The notes: a model not told the origin generated them from the letters alone. Numbered from the stretch's first letter, positions 17,015 to 26,140 are shown. The stretch: DNA of 42,671 nt from Actinomycetota bacterium (GCA_009702045.1 WLIV01000030.1:1-42671); one strand, 5' to 3'. Made by a program: numbers and translations.

Positions 17015-18154
17015 ATGAGTAGCGGCCCGTTCAGCGGCCTGCGCGTACTCGACCTCACCGGCCTGGGGCCGGGACCGTACTGCGCGATGTTGCTCGGCGA
17101 CCTCGGGGCCGATGTGATTCGCGTAGAGCGGCCCGGCTCGGGACGGTTCACCAACCCGGAGCAGTTCATCCCGCACCGCAGCCGTCGCTCGGTGATCATC
17201 GACCTCACCACAGCCGAGGGCATTGAGCTCGTGCTGCAGTTGGCCGACGGCGCCGATGTGCTGCTGGAAGGCAACCGGCCAGGCGTGATGGAACGCCTCG
17301 GCCTCGGCCCCGACGTGTGCCTGGCCCGCAACGCGCGGTTGGTCTACGCCCGGCTGACCGGCTGGGGTCAGGACGGCCCGTTGGCGCAGGACGTTGGCCA
17401 CGACGTCAACTACCTGGCCATCGTCGGTGCGCTCGGTCGCTTCAAGCGCGAGGGTGAGCGACCGCTGTTCCCGATGAACCTCGCCGCCGACTACGGCGGT
17501 GGCGGCACGATGATGGCGTTCGGTATCGCCGCCGCACTGTTCGAGCGGTCGGTCTCCGGCAAGGGTCAGGTGATCGACGGGGCGATGGTCGACGGTGTGG
17601 CCGGCCAGTTGGCGCTGCCGCTGGCCCACTTGGCCATGGGTCGGCTGCACCCCGCTGGCCACAACTTCTACGACTCGGGCGCGCACTACTACGAGGTCTA
17701 CGAGACCGCCGACCATCGCTACCTCGCGGTGGGTGCACTCGAGCCGAAGTTCTACGCCGTCACGCTCGAACGGCTGGGCCTGGCCGACCGCACCGACCTG
17801 CCGGGCCAGAACGATCGCAGCGGTTGGCCGATGATGAAGGAGTTGTTCGCGGCGACGATCGCGCAGCGCACCATGGCCGAATGGGTGCAGGTGTTCGACG
17901 GCGCCGAAGCGTGCGTGACCCCGGTGCTGGAACTGGACGAGGCACTGGCCCACCCACACAACACCGAGCGCGGCACGTACGTGGAATACGAAGGTGTGGT
18001 GCAGCCAGGTGTGGCACCGCGGTTCTCGCGCACACCGGGCGCACTCGACCGCGTGCCGCCCGCGACCGGTCAACACACCGACGAGGTGCTCGCCGAACTC
18101 GGCTGCACCGTCGACGACATCGCCCGCTTGCGTGCCGACGGCACGATCGCCTGA
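17015..18154 (+). CDS. CaiB/BaiF family protein, alpha-methylacyl-CoA racemase-like
   Basis: 379-residue class III CoA-transferase fold protein. The residues match those of Mycobacterium tuberculosis alpha-methylacyl-CoA racemase (His126, Asp156, Glu241) with a near-constant offset: His129 in VGHDVNY, Asp159 in NLAADYGGGG and Glu243 in ALEPKFY. That set is typical of the racemase rather than of formyl-CoA or carnitine transferases. It would invert the 2-methyl centre of a branched acyl-CoA so that a stereospecific acyl-CoA dehydrogenase can act on it. It is divergent from the ligase operon and followed by a SnoaL-like gene. The racemase role is inferred from residues. Confidence 0.88.
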   Translation: MSSGPFSGLRVLDLTGLGPGPYCAMLLGDLGADVIRVERPGSGRFTNPEQFIPHRSRRSVIIDLTTAEGIELVLQLADGADVLLEGNRPGVMERLGLGPDVCLARNARLVYARLTGWGQDGPLAQDVGHDVNYLAIVGALGRFKREGERPLFPMNLAADYGGGGTMMAFGIAAALFERSVSGKGQVIDGAMVDGVAGQLALPLAHLAMGRLHPAGHNFYDSGAHYYEVYETADHRYLAVGALEPKFYAVTLERLGLADRTDLPGQNDRSGWPMMKELFAATIAQRTMAEWVQVFDGAEACVTPVLELDEALAHPHNTERGTYVEYEGVVQPGVAPRFSRTPGALDRVPPATGQHTDEVLAELGCTVDDIARLRADGTIA

Positions 18155-18174
18155 TACCTCGGAGGAATAATCCC

Positions 18175-18741
18175 ATGGCAACGACACCACGCCTCGGCAC
18201 ATGGCAACCGCACACTGCTGACGAGCGCCTCGACCGCATCGAGTCGTTGGCGATGATCAACCAACTCGCCGTGCGCTACGCACTGTCGTTGGACAGCCGC
18301 AACATGGACGCGTTGGTCGACCTGTTCGTGGCCGACGTGCGCGTGGGGAAGACCGAGACGGGTCGCGCCGCGCTGCACCGCTGGTACTCCGTGGCGATGC
18401 GCGAACCGAAGACGTCGGTGCACCTGGTGGCCAACCACATCGTGGACTTCGATGATGCCGACCACGCTCACGGCATCGTGTACTGCCACGACGAACTGGA
18501 GCGCCCCGAGCAGGGCAACTGGGAGACCGGCAAGCTGCAGTACTGGGACACCTACGTACGCGAGGACGGTGAGTGGTACTTCCAGCGACGCAAGTTTCAC
18601 CGCTGGTACCTCACCGACCCACGGGTTGGTCCCCAAGTGGGTGGCGGCGTCAATGACGGCAGCGACCCGTTGCGCGCCGGTGTGCTGCCGGACTCGTTCC
18701 CGACGTGGGCGCCGTTCTGGGCCGCGTCAGCCGCGGAGTAG
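18175..18741 (+). CDS. SnoaL-like / NTF2-fold protein
   Basis: 188-residue protein of the SnoaL-like alpha+beta barrel group. The N-terminal helix ERLDRIESLAMINQLAVRYA, then ALVDLFVADVRV and a central VHLVANHIVDFDD, fit this fold. Members include small isomerases, dehydratases and non-catalytic proteins of catabolic clusters. GGAGGAA six bases before the ATG is a strong ribosome binding site. It follows the racemase by 20 bases. Its last 15 bases overlap the end of the convergent F420-type oxidoreductase gene. The exact reaction is unknown. Confidence 0.82.
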   Translation: MATTPRLGTWQPHTADERLDRIESLAMINQLAVRYALSLDSRNMDALVDLFVADVRVGKTETGRAALHRWYSVAMREPKTSVHLVANHIVDFDDADHAHGIVYCHDELERPEQGNWETGKLQYWDTYVREDGEWYFQRRKFHRWYLTDPRVGPQVGGGVNDGSDPLRAGVLPDSFPTWAPFWAASAAE

Positions 18742-19668
18742 TCGGCGCACCTCAGCCGTGCACCGAAGTGCTTCGTCCGGTGTGGCCGCCACAGCGATGA
18801 GGTTGACGTCGGTGCAGCCCGCGTCGACATAGGGCCGAGCGGCAGCGGCGATATCGGCTGGTGAGCCCGTCGGCGTGTACCGCTCGAAGCGCTCGAAGGG
18901 TACGTGGTAGAGCTCCTCCATCTCGGCCGACACGAGCGCGCGTGCCTGCGTTGCGGTGTCGCCGAATCCGCACCACATCTGGATCCCGTGGCGCCAAAGA
19001 ACATCGATGCGGCCGGCAGCCACGGCAGTGGCCTCCACCTCGGCGATGGCCATCATCATTTTCTCTGGGGAAACCCACACGCCCAGGTAGCCGTCGGCGA
19101 ACCGGCCGGCGCGCCGCAGCGCTGCGGGCGAACGACCGCCGACCACGACCGGCACAGGTCGGGGCGGCACCGGCAGCACCCGTGCGTCCTCCATCTCGAA
19201 GAACTCACCGCGATGCGTGACAGATTCGCCCGCGACCAGACGACGCACGATCGGCAACGCCTCGTCCATCCGCCGCCCGCGAGTCGTCGGGTCGACACCA
19301 CACATGCGCACCTCGTTCGGGTCTTCACCACCGACACCGACGCCGAACACGAAGCCACCGCCGGCCAACTGCGCGAGCGAGCTGACCTGGCGGGCCACCG
19401 GCACCGGGTGGCGCAGCGGCAACAGGTACACCGCCGTCTGCACCTCCAGATCGGACAACGCGGCGATGGCCGTCGCTTGCACCAGCCCGTCGAACCCGCG
19501 ACCGCCGTGGAACGACACGTGATCGCCGACGCACAGCCGATCGATACCTGCACCGTCGGCCGCGTGCAGGTACACCCGCAACGCCCGAGCATCGCCAGCC
19601 TCGAACAGCTCATGACTAATCCGCAGCCCGACGGTCACCGGGCGATTGTTCGTCGAGGACCCAGACAC
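18727..19668 (-). CDS. LLM-class F420-dependent oxidoreductase
   Basis: 313-residue luciferase-like TIM-barrel protein. Blocks LCVGDHVSFH, GGGFVFGVGVGGEDP and VVVGGRSPAALRRAGRFADGY fit the actinobacterial F420-dependent group. It begins with GTG at 19668; no strong ribosome binding site is visible. It is monocistronic, convergent with the SnoaL-like gene (15-bp overlap) and divergent from the thioesterase at 19720. It may reduce or oxidise a pathway intermediate. The cofactor is inferred from the family. Confidence 0.86.
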   Translation of the reverse strand: MSGSSTNNRPVTVGLRISHELFEAGDARALRVYLHAADGAGIDRLCVGDHVSFHGGRGFDGLVQATAIAALSDLEVQTAVYLLPLRHPVPVARQVSSLAQLAGGGFVFGVGVGGEDPNEVRMCGVDPTTRGRRMDEALPIVRRLVAGESVTHRGEFFEMEDARVLPVPPRPVPVVVGGRSPAALRRAGRFADGYLGVWVSPEKMMMAIAEVEATAVAAGRIDVLWRHGIQMWCGFGDTATQARALVSAEMEELYHVPFERFERYTPTGSPADIAAAARPYVDAGCTDVNLIAVAATPDEALRCTAEVRRLLRG

Positions 19669-19719
19669 CCCGGAATCATCTCACGGATTATGCTCATTTC
19701 ACAACGGAGGGGACTGACG

Positions 19720-20172
19720 ATGACCGATGTGGGGGACACCAATTCTCGTGCCGACGCGGACGACCCGCGCCACGAGCTGTGGCAGCGCAAGGCGCGCCAC
19801 TTCGAGTCGCGCGTGCACTTCAACAGACTGTGCAACCTGCGCGTTGGTCAGTGGGACGACCGGCAAGTCGTGATGCACCTGCCCCACGCCGAACAGCTGT
19901 GCAACTCCACCGACGGCATCCACGGTGGCGTAGTCGGTGCGCTGGCCGACACATGCGGCACCGCAGCGGCCCTCGCCGCCACCGGCGCCGACGGGTTCAT
20001 CGCCACCGTCTCGATGAACATCAACTACCTCGCCGCGGCCACCACCGACCTCACTGCTGTGGGCGTGTGCGTGAAGCCGGGCAAGCGCATCCAGGTCTCG
20101 GAGGTGTCGGTCACCGACGCCAACGGACGTCTGGTCGCGAAAGCCACCATCACTTCAAGTCTGCCGAGCTGA
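19720..20172 (+). CDS. PaaI-type hotdog thioesterase
   Basis: 150-residue hotdog thioesterase. The central HGGVVGALADTCGTAA segment is the typical PaaI/YbgC-like active-site helix, and FIATVSMNINYL and the final ATITSSLPS complete the fold. It probably hydrolyses an acyl- or aryl-CoA that would trap CoA, a housekeeping role in such clusters. GGAGGGGAC upstream of ATG 19720 supports the start; an in-frame ATG at 19690 is less well placed. The SDR starts 5 bases after its stop. Confidence 0.86.
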   Translation: MTDVGDTNSRADADDPRHELWQRKARHFESRVHFNRLCNLRVGQWDDRQVVMHLPHAEQLCNSTDGIHGGVVGALADTCGTAAALAATGADGFIATVSMNINYLAAATTDLTAVGVCVKPGKRIQVSEVSVTDANGRLVAKATITSSLPS

Positions 20173-20177
20173 GCATC

Positions 20178-20954
20178 ATGACCATCACCACACCCCTTGT
20201 TGCGCCCACGTTCCACGGCCGAGTCGCGATCGTCACCGGCGGCACCCGCGGCATCGGCGCCGCGATCAGCACCCGCCTGCTGCACGAGGGCGCCGACGTG
20301 TTCGCCGTCTACGCCAGTGCCGATGCCGCGGCGCAGGCCTTCGCCGAATCGGTTGTCGGCACACCCGGCCGACTGGTGCTGCACCGCGCCGACATCGGCG
20401 ACCCGGTCGCGTGCCACGAGATCGTCGCCGCGGCGCTGCGCGAGTTCGGGCGCGTCGACCACCTCGTCAACAACGCAGGTGTGCTGGTGGAGAACTCTGT
20501 GCGCAAGATGACCATCGAAGAATGGGACCGCGCCATCTCGGTGAACCTGTCGGCGTCGTTCCATCTCGCGCAGGCGGCGATCGAGCCGATGACGGCTCAG
20601 GGCTTCGGCCGCATCGTCAACGTCTCGTCGATCACGGCGTTCATGGGGAACTCGGTCGAGGCCGGCTACGGCGCAGCCAAGGCCGGTCTGCACGGGCTGA
20701 CCCGCTCACTCTCGCGGGCGGTTGCGCGCAAGGGCATCACGGTCAACGTGGTGGTGCCCGGTGTGTTCGAGACCGACATGACCAACGACATGACGCCAGA
20801 GGCACAAGAGGCGATCAAGGGCATGATCCCGCTGGGCCGCCGCGGCGACCCTGCCGAGCTGGCCCACGCCGTGCTGTTCCTGCTGGACGAGCGCGCCGCC
20901 TATGTCACCGGTTCGGTGGTCACCGTCGACGGTGGCATCTCGATGGGGGCCTGA
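20178..20954 (+). CDS. SDR-family oxidoreductase (acetoacetyl-CoA reductase-like)
   Basis: 258-residue classical SDR. TGGTRGIG is at residues 20-27, NNAG at 98-101, catalytic Ser151, Tyr164 and Lys168 (YGAAK), and the C-terminal TVDGGISMGA. It most resembles FabG/PhaB 3-oxoacyl reductases, so it may interconvert 3-hydroxy- and 3-oxoacyl-CoA. It is co-transcribed with the thioesterase just upstream and convergent with the acyl-CoA dehydrogenase at 20967, 12 bases away, with no terminator hairpin between them. Confidence 0.92.
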   Translation: MTITTPLVAPTFHGRVAIVTGGTRGIGAAISTRLLHEGADVFAVYASADAAAQAFAESVVGTPGRLVLHRADIGDPVACHEIVAAALREFGRVDHLVNNAGVLVENSVRKMTIEEWDRAISVNLSASFHLAQAAIEPMTAQGFGRIVNVSSITAFMGNSVEAGYGAAKAGLHGLTRSLSRAVARKGITVNVVVPGVFETDMTNDMTPEAQEAIKGMIPLGRRGDPAELAHAVLFLLDERAAYVTGSVVTVDGGISMGA

Positions 20955-20966
20955 CCCGGCAGCCGA

Positions 20967-22094
20967 TCAGCGCGGCAGCCCGAGGATCCGTTCGGCGATG
21001 ATGTTGCGCTGGATCTCGTCAGTTCCACCGGCAATGCGGTTCGCCCGCGCACCGAGGAACCAGTGCACGGCGGCCGCCACCTCCGTGGCCGAGTCGTCGT
21101 GTGCGGTGGCGGCGGCGCCAAGGAGGTCGACGGCGAGCTGCGACGCCATCACCTCGATCTGGCTGCGGACAAGCTTCGCGGCGGAGCCTGGCAACGAACC
21201 CACACGCTGCAACTCCTCCGCGATCGCGAGGCGCACGAGGCGGTCTCGAGCAACGGCGTCGAGCGCACCGCTGCCTCCAGCCAGTTCGTGTAACCGCTTC
21301 CAGCGCGGTCGGGAACGTTGCGTGCTGAGGTTGCGCTCGTTGCCCAGGGTGAACATGGCCGCTGCCCACCCGCCGCCCTCCACTCCGAGCAGGCTGGACG
21401 TCGGGAGCGCCACCGCATCGAGGAACACCTCGTTGAAGTGCGTCCCACCGGTGATCTCGCGGAGCGGACGAACCGTGACACCGGGGGCATCCATCGGCAA
21501 CAAGAACAGTGACAGGCCGCGGTGACGATCCTCCGCTGGCCCGGTGCGTGCGAGCAGCAGCCCGTACGCAGAGTGCTGGGCGAACGACGTCCACACCTTC
21601 TGACCTTCAATCAGATACCCATCGTCGACCCGGGTTGCGGTCGTGCGTAGGGCAGCGAGGTCGGAACCGGCCTCGGGCTCGGAGAACAGCTGGCACCACA
21701 CCTCACTCGCGTCGAGGATTCGCGGGACGCGAGCAGCACAAGTCTCCTCAGACCCGAACTGGACCAGGGTGCTCAGCGCGAGCGACAAGCCCACGCTGAG
21801 CGGCACCATCGAGGGAACCATGTAGGCACCGGCGACCTCGGCGAGGATCATTTCTGCCTCTGGCGGCAGGCCCTTCCCTCCGTACCGTCGCTCCACCGTC
21901 AACCCGGCCAGTCCGGAGTCCCACAGGGCGCGCTGATGACGACGTGCTTCGCGCATCGGCGCATCGTGGTCGTCGGTGGTGTGGGCGATGAGCCCGGGCA
22001 CGTCGTGGCGCTCGGGATCGAGCGGTTCGTAACGCTCGGCAAACCATCGATCGCAGCGGTTACGAAACTCGACGAGGTCGACCGAGGATGACAC
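20967..22094 (-). CDS. Acyl-CoA dehydrogenase (FadE-like)
   Basis: 375-residue acyl-CoA dehydrogenase, last gene of the 26140-20967 operon. FSEPEAGSD lies at about residues 137-145, EGQKVWTSFAQ at 163-173, and GGTDEIQRNIIAERILGLPR closes the protein. Glu253 in LGNER is at the helix-G catalytic position, while the YEGT position is Gly. A GTG start gives the family N-terminus; the kinase stop is 44 bases upstream. It is of the mycobacterial FadE type that often works as heteromers, but the only other catabolic partner in the operon is a crotonase. Confidence 0.92.
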   Translation of the reverse strand: MSSSVDLVEFRNRCDRWFAERYEPLDPERHDVPGLIAHTTDDHDAPMREARRHQRALWDSGLAGLTVERRYGGKGLPPEAEMILAEVAGAYMVPSMVPLSVGLSLALSTLVQFGSEETCAARVPRILDASEVWCQLFSEPEAGSDLAALRTTATRVDDGYLIEGQKVWTSFAQHSAYGLLLARTGPAEDRHRGLSLFLLPMDAPGVTVRPLREITGGTHFNEVFLDAVALPTSSLLGVEGGGWAAAMFTLGNERNLSTQRSRPRWKRLHELAGGSGALDAVARDRLVRLAIAEELQRVGSLPGSAAKLVRSQIEVMASQLAVDLLGAAATAHDDSATEVAAAVHWFLGARANRIAGGTDEIQRNIIAERILGLPR

Positions 22095-22138
22095 GGCCGG
22101 AGGCTACGCCACATTCGTTCCCGTAGGTTCGGTCGAAC

Positions 22139-23197
22139 TCACCCCTGGCCGAGTGCCTCCAGCGTGCCCAGACGATCAGCCGCTTCGAGGCACCGCGCGA
22201 GATAGCCCAGCTGCGCCTCGTCGGTGTGCACACCATCGGGTGTGATCAGCCACATCGCCACGCCGTAGATCACGTGGCGACGATAGGTCAGCCAGGCGGT
22301 GTCGAAGTCGGGCGGGGTGACGCCGTGAGCCGCCAGGCGGTCGAGGTAGTGACGCAGCAGATCGGCCTCGTGGGCCGCCTGCTGGACGGGGTCGAGCGCA
22401 GTGGTGAGCAGGTAGGTGACATCGACACCCCAGTTGCCGCGCAGCGCGAGTTGCCAGTCGATGAGACCGCCGCCGGTGCCATTCACGTAGTACACGTTGC
22501 CGGCATGCACGTCGCCGTGCAGCAACGTGTGCGGCCCGCTGTCGAGGTCGACGAGGAACCGGTCGAACCCGTTCCACAAACGGTCATCGGTCCACACCGC
22601 ACGATCGACGAGCGCAGCGCGATGGCCCTTCTCCATGTGGCGACGAGCGAGGCGCGGGCCGTGCTGTCGCCAGAACGCCATCGACGTGTTCTGCAACGGA
22701 GGCTGCAACCACGTGAGCTCGGTGTCGAGCCGCGGGCTGGCCCAGAACGTGGCGTGCAACGTGGCGATCGTGTCCAGCAGGCCGGCGACCTCGTCGATCG
22801 TGGTCGGTTGCGTGACAATGCCCAGTCGCGCGCCCGGCCGCTCGCCGAGGTCTTCCATCAGGATCGTGAAGTGCAGATCGTCTGCGCCGGTCTCGATCGC
22901 GTACACGGCGGGCCGTTCGATGTCGACACCGTCGAGCACATCGCGGTAGATGCCGACCTCGGTGGAGTACATCTCGCCCGGGAAGTTGAAGGCCGCGAGG
23001 TTGCGCTTCAAGAACATCGTTGGTGGCAGTCCCGCATCCTTGCCCTGCGCGTACTGGAGCGCGAGGCGCAACCGACTGGCCGACCCTTCGTGCTCCGTCA
23101 GCACCTGCACCGCGGCCACCTCCACGTCGGGGTGACGAACGCGCAGTTGGCGGGTGAGCGTGTGGGCGTCGACCGTGCGGTCCTCGGCGTCAGACAT
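22139..23197 (-). CDS. Aminoglycoside phosphotransferase-fold kinase
   Basis: 352-residue APH-fold protein. The catalytic loop LLHGDVHAGN (Asp229) and IDWQ metal-binding Asp247 are intact, with a candidate ATP-binding Lys64 (FLKRN). Proteins of this group are frequently found beside acyl-CoA dehydrogenases in actinobacterial catabolic clusters, and the substrate is usually a small alcohol, sterol-like or carbohydrate hydroxyl rather than an antibiotic. Here it sits between a crotonase and an acyl-CoA dehydrogenase. The natural acceptor cannot be determined from sequence. GGAG lies upstream of the start. Confidence 0.85.
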   Translation of the reverse strand: MSDAEDRTVDAHTLTRQLRVRHPDVEVAAVQVLTEHEGSASRLRLALQYAQGKDAGLPPTMFLKRNLAAFNFPGEMYSTEVGIYRDVLDGVDIERPAVYAIETGADDLHFTILMEDLGERPGARLGIVTQPTTIDEVAGLLDTIATLHATFWASPRLDTELTWLQPPLQNTSMAFWRQHGPRLARRHMEKGHRAALVDRAVWTDDRLWNGFDRFLVDLDSGPHTLLHGDVHAGNVYYVNGTGGGLIDWQLALRGNWGVDVTYLLTTALDPVQQAAHEADLLRHYLDRLAAHGVTPPDFDTAWLTYRRHVIYGVAMWLITPDGVHTDEAQLGYLARCLEAADRLGTLEALGQG

Positions 23198-23224
23198 CAG
23201 TGGTGCTCCATCGTGCTGGGAGGG

Positions 23225-24088
23225 TCATTCGAACGGCTCGTCGTCCCACCACGGCACGAACGCCGGGAGGTCGTGCGTTGTCAGCGGGAAGTTCGCCTGC
23301 CGCTTCTCTTTGAACGCGGCGACACCTTCCTTCGCATCGGCCATGCCGCCGAGCGCGAGCAGTGCCTTGGACTCGAGCCGGTTGGCAGAGATCGGGTGCG
23401 GGGAACCGAGTTGGCGCCACATCATCTGCCGCGTCAGCGCGACGGACACCGCGGAGGTGTTGGTCGCGATTTCGCGGGCCACCTCCAGCGCACGAGTCAA
23501 CACCTGATCGGCGGGCACGAGTTCGTGCACGAGACCCTCGGCGAGCGCTTCCGTCGCCGGGAAGATGCGCCCCGTCATGGTCCATTCCATCGCCCGGGCG
23601 ATCCCGACGATGCGCGGCAGGAACCACGTGGCGCACGACTCGGGGAGGATGCCTCGGCGTACGAACGGCAGCCCGAAGCGCGCCGTGTCGGCGGCGATGC
23701 GGATGTCCATCGGCAGGATCATCGAGACACCGATGCCGACAGCCGTGCCGTTGATGGCAGCGATCACCGGCTTGTTCGAATCGAAGATCCGCAGGGCGAG
23801 CTCGCCGCCCACATCACGTGTGCCTCCACGCAACGGCTTGAAGTCGGTGCGGTCGGCTGCATACCCCGATGACGACGACAGGTCGGTGCCGGCGGAGAAG
23901 AACTCGCCTGCGCCGGTGACGATGATGACCCGGACCGCGTCGTCGACGTCGGCGTCGGCGAACGCGGCGAGCAACTCATCGAGCACCCCGTACGTCACCG
24001 TGTTACGTGCTGCAGGCCGATCGATGGTGATCACGCGCACGGCGTCGATCGTCTCGATGCGCACCTCTGAAGGCATGGCGTCACTCAT
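23225..24088 (-). CDS. Crotonase-fold enoyl-CoA hydratase/isomerase family protein
   Basis: 287-residue crotonase. GAGEFFSAGTDLS gives the first oxyanion-hole segment and NGTAVGIGVS the second. The first hydratase glutamate position reads Phe (GLPFVRRG), while the second is Glu (RAMEWTMTG); this single-glutamate arrangement with PES nearby defines another crotonase subgroup, also seen in the 34903 protein. ATG 24088 has AGAGGGG upstream and overlaps the end of the dioxygenase gene by 8 bases; an upstream in-frame start would add 26 residues. Confidence 0.9.
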   Translation of the reverse strand: MSDAMPSEVRIETIDAVRVITIDRPAARNTVTYGVLDELLAAFADADVDDAVRVIIVTGAGEFFSAGTDLSSSSGYAADRTDFKPLRGGTRDVGGELALRIFDSNKPVIAAINGTAVGIGVSMILPMDIRIAADTARFGLPFVRRGILPESCATWFLPRIVGIARAMEWTMTGRIFPATEALAEGLVHELVPADQVLTRALEVAREIATNTSAVSVALTRQMMWRQLGSPHPISANRLESKALLALGGMADAKEGVAAFKEKRQANFPLTTHDLPAFVPWWDDEPFE

Positions 24089-24935
24089 CTGTTCCCCTCT
24101 TCGTGCTGATCCGGCGGATGATCCGGCGATGCCCGTCCTCGTCGCTGTACTCGGTGGCCGTCGCACAGTGCATCACGGCCAGGTTGTCCCAGATCAGCAC
24201 CGTGCCAACCTCGGCCGTCGCCGTCTGCCGGAACTCGTGTTGCAGTGCGTGGCGCTTCAGCCCAACCAACAACTCGATCGCAGCATGCTGCTCCATCCCC
24301 TCGATCCCGACCGGCGTGCCCGAGATCCCGTACAGCGCGAGGCGGCCGGTCAGCGGGTGGCGCACCACCAGCGGGTGCGTCACGGTGGGCACGGGCTCGT
24401 CGCGGGTGGCCGCGCCGCGGCGCTCCTCAGCGAACATCAGCTCGGGCGAGCAACCCCTCCTGTCGTGCACCACGCGCAACGTGCAGAGGTGTTCCTGCTG
24501 CGCGACCGGCAGTGCGTCGTACGCGGCGGTGAGGTCGGCGAACATCGTCTCGTTGCGGCCATCCGGCGCTTCGACAGCGGACAGCATCGTCACGGCCGCG
24601 GGCACGGCCTCGTAGCTGCTGTCCTGGTGCCAGTGCATCGCGCCGTCGCGCAGACGCTCGGGCGTGGATACGGCGTTGGAGATGCGGATGACCTCCGGGT
24701 ACGCGGTGTCGCGATCGCGCGGGTTGAAGAACTCGATTGGGTCGCCCCACAGCCGTCCGAAGCGCGCATAGGCCGCGTCGGACGGCCGCTGATCCGCGAT
24801 GGTTACCACGCGGTGTACCGCGAGCGCCTGGACCACGAGCGCGGCGATGTCGGGGGCCAGCCCGACCTCCAGATCGACACCCGTGACCGTGGCGCCGAGC
24901 GGACCATCCCACGCGACGATGGTGGGTCGCGCCAT
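24081..24935 (-). CDS. TauD/TfdA-family dioxygenase
   Basis: 284-residue Fe(II)/2-oxoglutarate dioxygenase, third of the kind in the window. The iron ligands are His103 and Asp105 in MHWHQDSSYE and distal His256 in VMHCAT; a basic IIRRIS segment follows. The start ATG shares its A with the upstream amidohydrolase stop (TGATG), and the stop overlaps the crotonase start, so it is translationally coupled on both sides. It likely hydroxylates an intermediate that then enters the acyl-CoA steps. The substrate is unknown. Confidence 0.92.
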   Translation of the reverse strand: MARPTIVAWDGPLGATVTGVDLEVGLAPDIAALVVQALAVHRVVTIADQRPSDAAYARFGRLWGDPIEFFNPRDRDTAYPEVIRISNAVSTPERLRDGAMHWHQDSSYEAVPAAVTMLSAVEAPDGRNETMFADLTAAYDALPVAQQEHLCTLRVVHDRRGCSPELMFAEERRGAATRDEPVPTVTHPLVVRHPLTGRLALYGISGTPVGIEGMEQHAAIELLVGLKRHALQHEFRQTATAEVGTVLIWDNLAVMHCATATEYSDEDGHRRIIRRISTKRGTDE

Positions 24936-26140
24936 CAGACCTCGATCCCGAATCGCTGCAACCCGTAGCACTCGATCGCGTTACCGCGCAGGAACTGCCA
25001 CGTCTCGTGCTCGCTCAGACCCGCCGTGGCGATGATCGACTCGGCGACGCCCTTCGTTCGCGGCCATGTGGAATCGCCGTGCGGGTAGTCCACCTCGAAC
25101 ATGATCTGGCTCATCCCGATGTGATGACGCAACTGCAGTCCGATGTGGTCGTCGAACACCGCTCCGTACACACGACCCGCCATGTAACTACTGGGCGTAC
25201 GCGGCAACTGCTCGATGTTCCCGTACTTCGGCCGGTCGCGCCACACCGCGTCGAGCTTCTCCAGGAGGAATGGCATCCATCCGACCTGGCCCTCGCTGAG
25301 CGCGATCTTCATGCGCCCGAAGCGCTCGAGCACACCGCACGTGAGCCAGTCGCAGAGTGCGTGCGCGCTGCCCTGGTACGTCAGCGCAAGCGTCACCGCG
25401 CGAGGTGCATCGAGCGATGTGAGCGGGAACGTGGAGGATGACCCGATGTGCATGTTGACGACGGTGTCGGTGTCCTCGCATGCAGCGAAGAACGGGTCCC
25501 AGTGGTCGGTGAAGATGCTGGGTAGGCGCAACTTCGCCGGGTTCTCGCAGAATGCCACGGCGAACGAACCCTTGGCCGCGCAACGCCGCACTTCGGCGGC
25601 GGCCAGCTGCGGGTCCCACAGCGGGATGAGCGTGAGCGGGATGAGGCGGCCGCGGCCAGCACCGCCGCCCCACTCGTCGATCATCCAGTCGTTGTAGGCC
25701 TGCACACATGCCAGACCCAACTCCTTGTCCGCGGTCTCGTGGAACGTCTGCCCGCAGAACCGCGGGAACGTCGGGAAGTTCAGCGATGCCTCGGTGTGGT
25801 TGGCGTCCATGTCGGCCAGGCGTGCGGCCTGCTCGTAACAGCCCGGCCGCATCATGTCGTAGGTGAGCGGTGCGTAGTGCTCGCCGATCAGCTCCTGGTC
25901 CATCCCGGCGGCGGCGAAGCCGGGGATGATGGCCATCTGGTAGTTGCCGAACTTCCAGATGTCGGCCCACTCGCCGTCATCAGCGGGCGTCCAGTCGCCG
26001 CGCGCCCCTGCGCCGAAACGGCCCTTGATCCGCTCGACTCGCGGTGCGGCGTCACGGAACCTGGCCGGCAGCGTGCGTTGCCAGAGGTCGGGCGGCTCGA
26101 CCACATGGTCGTCGACGGAAATGATCTGCGGAAGCTCCAT
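24935..26140 (-). CDS. Amidohydrolase-2 family metal-dependent hydrolase
   Basis: 401-residue TIM-barrel protein of the amidohydrolase-2 (ACMSD-like) group. The N-terminal metal motif is SVDDHVVEP with Asp10, His12 and Glu15, and the C-terminal EVDYPHGDSTWP carries the expected Asp/His residues. Relatives hydrolyse amides or decarboxylate and decycle ring acids. First gene of the 26140-20967 operon, with GGAGGATGCC before the ATG. It faces the D-aminoacylase-like gene across 71 bases. Its reaction is not readable from sequence. Confidence 0.9.
   Translation of the reverse strand: MELPQIISVDDHVVEPPDLWQRTLPARFRDAAPRVERIKGRFGAGARGDWTPADDGEWADIWKFGNYQMAIIPGFAAAGMDQELIGEHYAPLTYDMMRPGCYEQAARLADMDANHTEASLNFPTFPRFCGQTFHETADKELGLACVQAYNDWMIDEWGGGAGRGRLIPLTLIPLWDPQLAAAEVRRCAAKGSFAVAFCENPAKLRLPSIFTDHWDPFFAACEDTDTVVNMHIGSSSTFPLTSLDAPRAVTLALTYQGSAHALCDWLTCGVLERFGRMKIALSEGQVGWMPFLLEKLDAVWRDRPKYGNIEQLPRTPSSYMAGRVYGAVFDDHIGLQLRHHIGMSQIMFEVDYPHGDSTWPRTKGVAESIIATAGLSEHETWQFLRGNAIECYGLQRFGIEV

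Noticed and set aside
16982-18202. Upstream extension of the MaoC gene on the minus strand
   Set aside because: It is antisense to the racemase gene; the MaoC family start falls at 16951 or 16981.
22139-23197. Aminoglycoside resistance gene
   Set aside because: APH-fold kinases in acyl-CoA catabolic operons are usually metabolic; nothing in the context suggests antibiotic modification.
22226-23872. 548-codon plus-strand open frame opposite the kinase and crotonase
   Set aside because: No domain, low-complexity composition, and it covers two well-supported minus-strand genes.
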